A DNA stretch of 64,000 nucleotides from NCBI GenBank assembly GCA_900073065.1, contig FJOG01000044.1:239617-303616 (forward strand), in the 5' to 3' direction. This stretch comes from Phialocephala subalpina (Eukaryota; Ascomycota; Leotiomycetes; Helotiales; Mollisiaceae). The notes under the pieces were generated by a model. The model saw only the letters and a program-made list of their open reading frames with translations, ran no database searches and had not been told where the DNA came from. The translations under genes were made by a program, and so were the position numbers. Positions 56,785 through 64,000 of the stretch are shown piece after piece (the first letter of the stretch is position 1; each line of letters starts with the position of its first letter).

Positions 56785-57453
56785 AGAGTGATAGGGCGGG
56801 ATATAGCAGAAATATGAGGGATTTAATAGACAGTGTGATTCCTCGTGTTTTTTCGCAAAGGGTCTCAAGTGGTCTTCTTCGATAGTGGTTGTGACAGTGG
56901 AAGTCTCGGAGTCTGCCTTGAGAGAGATTCGAAACGAGAAGTATCTCTTCTTGTAGTGGATCCCCCTCAAGAACGGAGCGTAACCGCGGCTATTATCTCA
57001 TGACCATCAGATAACAATCCCACATGTTCAGGCAAGAGGTTTCGCCGTTACTTCCTTTCGTGGTGGAATGGGACGTGAATCACGAGTCGGCTGGTTTCGC
57101 TTGCCGGGCCGAGCTTCGCCTGTCGGAGCGAATGGATCTGCCCCAGTAGCGGGAGTTACCCAGCGCCTCCATCGGTTTCGCGGGGTAAGTTTGGGGTATG
57201 CATTCATCGAAGATCGTCATGACTGGATACGTTCAACCATTTGACATGAGCCCACCGAGGCTATGCTATGGAAGCTTTCACAAGCAGTTTCTTTACTTCC
57301 CCTCTTTCGAGTAAACAATGGTTATATATGCCTGGGCCTTCGACGGAGATGAGCTGAACGCAACATCGAGTTCGGAGAATTGATCTTGCCCTCCCTATAG
57401 GATCGTCAACGTCAACTCCACTTCGCAACCGGGCCGAATCAATCCACTTCAGA
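56785..57453. promoter_or_regulatory. divergent promoter region of AtuA-family and MFS genes
   Basis: 669 bp between two head-to-head genes. It contains CGG-N7-CCG at 56974-56986 (CGGAGCGTAACCG), an inverted half-site pair of the kind bound by Zn2Cys6 dimers, then CCGCGG at 56984-56989 and several more CGG/CCG words between 57075 and 57180. A Zn2Cys6 gene lies 2 kb to the right. Joint control of both genes by it is plausible but unproved; CGG words also occur by chance. Confidence 0.35.
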
Positions 57454-59269
57454 ATGACGAGCATTGATAACTCCGACAAGGGCGCAGAAGTCCTTGAGCT
57501 CGAGACAGTAACAACAAAACCAATTGGCATAATCCCTCCCGCCGAATCTCTCGAAGCAAAGAGATTGGAAAAACGCTTGGTCTGGAAGTTGGATATTTTT
57601 ATCCTACCACTAGTCTCCATCGTCTACTTCTTCTCATCGCTGGTAGGTGACTCCAGATGCAAAAGTCAGAATCGATCTAACCTTGCCAGGGTCGTTCCGA
57701 CTTGGCTAATGCAAAGATTGCTGGGCTAGACGAGGACTTAAAGTTGACTGCTAAAGACTACTCCGATGCCGCGAATATGTTCCTCATAGGATATATCGTG
57801 TTTCAATTGCCTGGCACGCTCCTCGTCAAGAAGATTGGTCCTCCGTTGCAATTTGGGGGCGCCATGTTAATGGTAAGGGTCCCACGCAATGCTCGCAAAC
57901 GTGTACTGACTCAACTTTGTAGTGGGGTGCCTTTACCACTGTGTCAATCGCCATGAAGAACCGAGCTCAGTTGATGGCTTTGAGATTTCTGATAGGTGCA
58001 GCAGAAGCCTTCGTCCAAGGAGCCGTATTCTGTAAGTACACCCATCTATCGAGGTCATCATCGATACATCGGCTAACCTCCAAGACCTCTCATTCTTCTA
58101 TAAGTACGGAGAAATAGCCACACGGGGCGCAATATTCTTCTCTACATCAACACTTGCCAGTTCATTCAGCGGCCTGATCTCATACGGAGTTGTCCAAGAT
58201 CTGAACGGTGCACATGGCTGGCTAGCGTGGCGATGGATCTTCTTGATCGAAGGCTTGTTGCCGATGGCGATGAGCATCTTCGTCATCATACTCCTGCCAT
58301 CGCGGCCTGAAAAGTTGGGTCGTCTGTTCAAACAAGACGAGAAAGAATTGGCTATCCAGAGAAGTCGAACGGCACACAATGAGATCGAGGCTAAGTTGAA
58401 CTGGAAGAGAATCCATACCCCACTCCTCAGCTTGCCTTTCTGGGGGTTTGCAATTATGTATTGTGCATCGCATTTCTGTATAGGATCACTTTCGAACTTC
58501 TTGCCGGCGATCATCAAGGTACGACGAACTCAATTTCTATTCCTTGTTGCACATTGCTGACTACGGGACACTCTAGGGATTCGGATATGCGAACGCGGAG
58601 GCACAGCTCTTCTCCGTCATCGTCTATGCCTGCGCATTCGTGGGGGTAATCCTTTGGGCCCGAGTTGCGGATACCACGAATCGTAGAGGCTTGGCGTTAG
58701 CAGCAACAAACAGTTTCGCGGTAATTGGATATGCTCTTCTTATTACATTGACAGGAACAAAGGCGAGATTCGCAGCAACCTGCATCTTGGCTTTTGGCAC
58801 TTTCGCCAACGTCGCCATTCAGTTGACCTGGATGGCAATGAACTTCGTCGGATACACGCGAAGGTGAGCATTCAGGGGGATTTTGAGTTCACCCCACTAA
58901 CCCAGTGGTAGAGGCTCGGTTCTTGCATTCAGCAACATCTTTGCGCAAATGTTTGGAATAGCGGGGAACTCAGCCTACATCAATCCCCCATATTGTGAGG
59001 AGGCTTCTTCGGCTCCTGGATCGTGCTTAGGCTAAATCAAAACAGATAAACCTGGGAATTCTGGGGGTTTGGCATGTTCGGTAGTCTGCGTAGTCCTTCC
59101 GTTGGTGATGAGTTGGTACCTGAAACGACAGAACGAGAGGAAGCGCAGAGAGCAGTTCAGCGGGGCTGCAAACCTAGCGAGATCGCAAGGATTTGACGAC
59201 ATCGGCGATGCACACCCAGGTAGGCTCCCCGTGGTACGAATAGTGATCGATGGCGCTGACACGCATTGA
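57454..59269 (+). CDS. MFS anion/allantoate permease (Dal5-like, ACS family)
   Basis: Seven exons (57454-57642, 57690-57872, 57923-58031, 58085-58518, 58577-58863, 58912-58994, 59046-59269), all introns 47-58 nt, give 502 residues. The N-terminus LEKRLVWKLDIFILPLVSIVYFFSSLGRSDLANA is the standard start of fungal Dal5/TNA1-type carriers. A GYIVFQLPGTLLVKKIGP segment, an FLIGAAEAFVQGAVFY helix and the RWIFLIEGLLPMAMS loop follow, with about 12 membrane spans in all. Family members bring organic anions and acids (allantoate, nicotinate, short carboxylates) through the plasma membrane with protons. It is head-to-head with the AtuA-family gene and 124 bp from the end of a Zn2Cys6 gene, which suggests a common pathway. 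The true substrate is unknown. Confidence 0.9.
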
Positions 59270-59393
59270 GACTTCTTCTACACCCCGTGAATGTCCCTGG
59301 CCGCTGCATTTCTATTGGGACTGCGTGAGAACAGCGGTCAAGGCGACAGATTGAATCTCTACTGGGCATGTGGGAGGAACGGACTCGTTAAGG

Positions 59394-61375
59394 TTATTGC
59401 ATGATACCGTTGTAGATATTATTAATATCAAAGTTGTACTGTTCGCCTGACAGAAGGTCTAAGCCCCAAGGAAAGTTCCACTCCAGAGAAGGATCGTGCA
59501 TCAACTCAAGGGGAAGATCGGAAACATTGGGAGTAGAGTCCATCGGAAAGTCATGGAGACCGTCTATGGTAGACTCATCCGTAGGCAGCTCTGCATCAAT
59601 TCCTTGCCGCTCTCGAAGATCTTTGGCGGTCTTGATAACTTCATCCAAGAAGGCCACTCCTGGCCGGCCATCAGGATTGGACTCATTGATCTTGACGTGT
59701 CCTTGTTTTTCCGCTCGTAGAATAACACGCATAACTCTCGCTGCTCGTGCAGGCTCATCGAGTCTCTCGCGAGACCACGATGTGAGGATCTGATATACTT
59801 GGCTGATGTGTACTTCTGGTTTAGAAGGGAGATTCGCGGGGTCAGCGGCGTGCAGCAATTTAGTTCTGAAGACGAATGCCATGGAGAGTAATAGGAGACC
59901 GAAGAAGTACTTAGGGAGATATCGCTGGGGAGCGGTAGTAGCCTGGTCGTCGATACCCGTGATGACACTGTTGCTCAACATCTCAGTGAAGCGATGAATG
60001 AATCTCGCAGCCGTCATATAGGCCATGTTGATTGTGTTCCTTCGAGACATGGCTTGGTCCCGGTCGGGGCCAGATGATTGAGTATCGCTTATCCCGGAAG
60101 ATCTCTTCCTCCCTTGGTCGAGCTGAAGCGCATATATGCAGAGTTGAGCACCGATAACGATAAGATCAATCTCAGCAGTCCATAAATCTTCGTGTCCGTC
60201 TCTTACATTCTCAAGATCGGCACATAGACCTTGTACAAAGGACAAAGAAGAATCAATATCCCGTCTGAAGTTGGTCATAATCAACGAGGTCTCGGCAAGC
60301 CTGCGCCAAATTTCGGCCGTTGTGAAGAACTGTTTCTCGAAAGAAGTGGAAAGGCCAGGAGGTGGCGATTGGAGAGACTTCAGGATCTCGGAAGAGACAG
60401 TCATCCCAGACGTCCAACCATGACTACAGTTCGCTTGAACGATAGCAATCCACGTTTTCCTCTTGCTTCTCGCTGTGCGATCAGAGGAACAGATCCGTAC
60501 ATTGTCGAGTCCCATCTTTCGTGCTGCGTGTGTTATGAGGCCGCAGTAGTTCCAGCTTGGATCCTCGATCTGACGAGGAACGGATAGTGGCCAGAAGCAT
60601 AACATGGTCAGAGCTTGGATCGACTCCAAGAAGAAGATCTGTTCGGCCAAGGTGCGTCCTAGCAATGTGCGATATGGCCCGAGGAGGTTGTTGTAATGGT
60701 GATGAAGACTGGGATGCCAGCGGCTAGACAGTATGACGATTGTCCAGAACAGAATAGGTGATGATTGACGGAGCGCTGCAATAGATGCAGACGTATCTAG
60801 AATGGGACAATGGCGATAGTAATGCGCTTCAAAACTAATCTCATTAGCACCGTAACGTGAATAAAGCAGCTTGCCTACTGAGAAAAGAGCTGTATCACGT
60901 GCTCAATGCCCACAGATGCAGGTCCCAGGACAGGAGGCGAGGCTGGAAGGTCGTTGATGTTTGCATGCTGGTAAAATGTAGGTTCTTCGTTGTCTATGAT
61001 ATACTCGATGCCAGGAGATGGTCCAGGTGTCGAATCGCTCTGTACAGAAGGAGGGTGGTGTTGAGACTGCTGAGCGAGAGTCTTCTGAATAGCATTGAGT
61101 TGATTGGTGACTTCATCCAAACGACTGTGGTGATCAGCACAAGGATCCAAATCAGGAGGAGTGGCTTTACCTTCTTGTCCTGGTTCGCTTGAAGTTTGGG
61201 TCAGTCCGACATTGGAGGTTCTTCTTGGAGCATCGTGTACACGGGGCTGGGAATCTCTCGTTGCTATCACATTTCAACTGCATCGTATTAGAACAGAGGT
61301 CAGGTATCATTGGAAGTGCCACACCTTGACCTGCCGGCATGTCGTGCATGCTCCCTGGTTGCGTTTTGGGTGCAT
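59394..61375 (-). CDS. Zn2Cys6 transcription factor with fungal-TF middle domain
   Basis: Four exons, 61375-61325, 61277-61171, 61124-60879 and 60834-59394, with introns of 47, 46 and 44 nt, give 614 residues. The zinc cluster is Cys10-x2-Cys13-x6-Cys20-x9-Cys30-x2-Cys33-x6-Cys40, split by intron 1, followed by a basic linker (FKRTRTR). Next comes a helix (DEVTNQLNAIQKTLAQQ) that may dimerise. After intron 3, AHYYRHCPILDTSASI and SSPILFWTIVILSSRW open the middle homology region, as in Leu3/War1-like regulators, with LLGRTLAEQIFFLESIQALTML. The C-terminus is acidic and Asn/Asp-rich, fit for activation. It is nuclear. It lies tail to tail with the MFS carrier gene, so it is the best candidate for local control of that gene and the AtuA-family gene. 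Confidence 0.88.
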
Positions 61376-62421
61376 CTCTCCGGGAAGAGAGATTTCGTAG
61401 AGGAGTTCGGTTGGTCAGACCAGCCCTGGTCCGAAGAGGCTATTCGGGGTGCGTGGTAAGTTGGGAGGGGAGGGGCTCGATAATTGAGGAAGATTTGAAG
61501 GGCGTGCCGAGGATCTCAAAGCTATCTCAGCCTGTACTAGGTCAAGGTCTCGAAGGACAATTAGGAAGTCCGTGACGACGGCGAATGTTCTAATTGCACT
61601 GTTCCAAATGTTCATCGGGGGTATGGATGGGAGGAAAGTACGGATGGAGTCGATTGCATGGAAGGAGGTCGTCAGCACATCGGCGATTGGAGATGCCGAT
61701 ATTCGCAAGCTGGAGCGAATTTCGCCAAGCACGTGACACCAAGAGGGCATTGCAGAATATGCAGAGGCAGGAGTAAGGCAGGAACGGACGGTGAGAGGAA
61801 GAAAGTAGCGGTCAGATAGCAAGACACTCTTCGCACTTCACGGGAACACAATCGAGTGTTTCGAAGTGTAGTTGTTCTTTTTGTGCTCTTGAAATCTCTT
61901 GCGTTCCTTGGCTTCAACTATCAAGCCCAAACAGGACTTTGATTTTGTATTTTAAGTATTGTAAAGTATATTATGTTGAAATAGTTATTTTATGTTATTT
62001 CTTGCGAGCTGCACCCTCCTTCCATTTTTATCGGGATGGTTATTGATCAGGTCTTCCTTTCCTCCTTCCCATGGCTTTACCGAGCCCTTCGTCGATCTCG
62101 CAGTCTGCTTCTTTCCTCGATCCCATCATTGCAAACATAAGAGCGAGGGTGATTTGAAGCATTGTTCTTCCTTGGCGACTACCGTGAATGGACTAACATT
62201 CCAGATCTCCAAGCAGCCACTTCGACGACCTCGACGACCTCCGCACCTGCTCCACGCAATACACAAGTAGTGGCGAATTCGTCTCTCGAGCATGGTCTCC
62301 CTGGTGAAATGTTGCTAAGTCATAACGTCAATTTCGAATCTGAAGTACTGACCCTCCAATGCGGAAGGGAAAGCAGGTGGCTTTCACGTAAATCTCCAAC
62401 CAAACATCCCAAGGAATCCAG
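61376..62421. other. intergenic region, no gene seen
   Basis: About 1 kb between two minus-strand genes. The minus frames over 61415-61917 and the plus frames over 61992-62425 lack motifs. AT-rich around 61940-62000. It holds the promoter of the Zn2Cys6 gene at its left end. Confidence 0.45.
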
Positions 62422-63366
62422 CTAAGAAGTATCGCCAGCCTTTGAAGGAGCTTCCTGTGCCTCCTGGAGCAGTAGTTCCTCACCACAAGGAGTGGTGATG
62501 ACATCGTAATCGATCCTTGGGATCTTCCATGCTTTCGGCGAGTCTGCTTTCCCACCAGACACAACGCTAAGAGCTTTCAGTGTTGTCATGTCCAACTGTT
62601 TGACTGACAGCCATGTATTGGAATTGGGAATCTCAAATCCTTGGACTTTAATATTTAGTTGAAAATCTTGGGGGGGATCTGTTGCAAAGCCATCATCGAC
62701 TATGAAAGGACTGTCGACCTGTGCATCCAGGAATTTAAGGTGTGCGTGCTTCTTCGGCGTAGTATCTGCCCATAGTCCATGTAAAGCATACATTTTGCAC
62801 ACGAAAGTGACGTGTTTGACGTTGCCAAAATGACTCAATACGTCTGCCAGGTATTTCTCCGCTGTCCAAGGGCCATTGAATCCATGTACAGAGCTGTCCC
62901 ACCATATAGCCAAGTTTTCAATGCGCGAAAGATCGTCGGGATGGAGCTCGCTCTGCAAAATGAAGATAACGCGCTCCTGGTGGCAGCTGCCAGAAGGGCC
63001 AGGTCCAATATACTTCGGGCCTAAGTATTCGGGTCCAAGATATAGGAAATCTATCTTGAAGTTCAACCAGACCTCCGGTATCGAGCTGCCCGGTTTGTTG
63101 CTGAACGCCCGCTTGTAGGATCGAGATGCTACCTTGTAGGCCTCGTGGCAGACGAAGAGGATGGAGGGCGGAGTCGCATCTGCTCGGAAGCCCAACATGT
63201 CTATCCTGCCAAAGGGACGGCCAACACTATCGTGATCGCGATCAAGTTTCCTCCTTTTGTGCTCTAATATGATTATTCTCGAGTCTGGCAGAGCCGTTTT
63301 CCAGATCAACTCTCGAAGCTCTCCGGGGAGGTCCTTGAATCTGGGAAACTCTGTAAGTTTCGCCAT
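62422..63366 (-). CDS. 2EXR-domain protein
   Basis: A single coding exon of 314 residues. The N-terminus MAKLTEFPRFKDLPGELRELIWKTAL is the start of the 2EXR domain (Phe-x-x-Leu-Pro-x-Glu-Leu-Arg-x-x-Ile-Trp), followed about 50 residues later by ILFVCHEAYKVASRSYKRAF, its second conserved block. The remainder has a Leu-Ala-Ile-Trp-Trp segment typical of these proteins. 2EXR proteins are numerous in filamentous fungi, and their function is unknown. The frame is open further upstream to 63483 but has no ATG there. A canonical intron (63461-63530; GTGAGT…CTAAC…GGCAG) falls in that part, so I place it in the 5' untranslated region and start at 63366. Confidence 0.82.
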   Translation of the reverse strand: MAKLTEFPRFKDLPGELRELIWKTALPDSRIIILEHKRRKLDRDHDSVGRPFGRIDMLGFRADATPPSILFVCHEAYKVASRSYKRAFSNKPGSSIPEVWLNFKIDFLYLGPEYLGPKYIGPGPSGSCHQERVIFILQSELHPDDLSRIENLAIWWDSSVHGFNGPWTAEKYLADVLSHFGNVKHVTFVCKMYALHGLWADTTPKKHAHLKFLDAQVDSPFIVDDGFATDPPQDFQLNIKVQGFEIPNSNTWLSVKQLDMTTLKALSVVSGGKADSPKAWKIPRIDYDVITTPCGEELLLQEAQEAPSKAGDTS

Positions 63367-64000
63367 CCGATAAGAGCTCTGGCGGGGATTTGTAGGTCGA
63401 CTATTCTTTGACTTCGGTTGGTATATGGATTCGTTCGTAGAATCAATTGAAATGTTCGACCTGCCAAGCAGCTTGTTAGTCAATGTCCCAGACTCGCATC
63501 AACACCCCAGCCTCGCCAACATTTACTCACTGTTTCCCGGTCCAAGCCGTCCAAGAAGGACTTCCGGCCATGGCTATGATCGTAATGGTTCAATAATAGA
63601 TCTGCCAAGAGATATGCGTTGAATAGAGTTGAAATTAAATCGATTGAGGTGTCTTGTAACACGTTAAAAAGTTCCTACAAAGTTTATTCGGAACTTTCAA
63701 CCTTGCATCTCAGGGTCCAACTATTTTAGTCAGCGTGGGGTAGGAAGCGAACCCCTGATCGACATCGACGGTGTATCTATCAATTCAACCCCCCCTTTTT
63801 TTACTGCGAATCTCGCTTCCTCGAGCGCATTTCGCACTGCCGCTCAATGCGCGGCTCATGGACCGACCCTCCGTTCCACTGTTATATCAGATCCCTCCAG
63901 ACAAGGAGAACTTTTGCCAGCATTGGCATTTGGCCCCTCATTACCCCTCCATCATGGATTTCCCCAAATTAATCTCCACAAGAGACGTCCCACAACAGTT
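63367..64000. other. 5' region of the 2EXR gene and window end
   Basis: Contains the probable 5'-UTR intron (63461-63530) of the 2EXR gene. A 60-codon minus frame at 63480-63662 overlaps that intron and cannot be joined in frame to the 2EXR exon. Beyond 63700 nothing is recognised; I looked for a tRNA and did not find a credible one. Confidence 0.45.

Noticed and set aside
63480..63662. 60-codon minus frame as the first coding exon of the 2EXR gene
   Set aside because: Splicing at the only good donor/acceptor pair puts a stop right after the junction; more likely an untranslated leader.
1..64000. CRISPR arrays, bacterial operons, Shine-Dalgarno sites
   Set aside because: The gene structure is clearly eukaryotic (introns, fungal families); the only tandem repeats seen are small duplications and the retroelement pieces.

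Overview
The window comes from a filamentous ascomycete genome (Pezizomycotina; Leotiomycete-like is a guess). The evidence is genes with many 45-80 nt GT-AG introns and CTAAC/CTGAC-type branch sites, two HET (heterokaryon incompatibility) genes, two Zn2Cys6 regulators, a secreted cutinase, a PDR-type ABC transporter, and retrotransposons degraded by pure C/T and G/A transitions (a RIP-like footprint). All gene models were read by hand, and exon joins were chosen so that reading frame, splice motifs and family motifs agree.

Left part (1-13 kb): a possible gene end, a GNAT acetyltransferase, an intact HET gene, a small Cys-rich two-exon protein, a PITH-domain protein, a decayed gene of unknown family with a membrane anchor, and an intact six-exon HerA/VirD4-like P-loop ATPase. 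Middle (13-24 kb): a GH13 maltase-type alpha-glucosidase and a maltose-permease-type MFS transporter, separated by a frameshifted HET gene and a LYC1-like acetyltransferase. The stretch 23.3-28.6 kb has no convincing gene but holds about ten recurring TATA-like motifs.

Right part (28.6-64 kb): two secreted proteins (a BIM1/X325-like copper protein and a cutinase), an eleven-exon PDR transporter, a Zn2Cys6 regulator, then a flavin-dependent monooxygenase whose fourth intron contains a 12.2-kb nest of two Copia-type LTR retrotransposons. Beyond it lie an AtuA-family protein, a divergently transcribed Dal5-like MFS carrier, a second Zn2Cys6 regulator and a 2EXR-domain protein.

Working together (inference): monooxygenase, AtuA-type enzyme, anion-type MFS carrier and regulator resemble a small catabolic cluster for a branched acid or acyclic terpenoid. 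The alpha-glucosidase and maltose permease form a loosened MAL-like pair. The most striking structural feature is the coding-intact monooxygenase split by a nested, RIP-damaged retroelement lying entirely inside one intron. Its target-site duplication, GGTCA/GATCA, can still be read.
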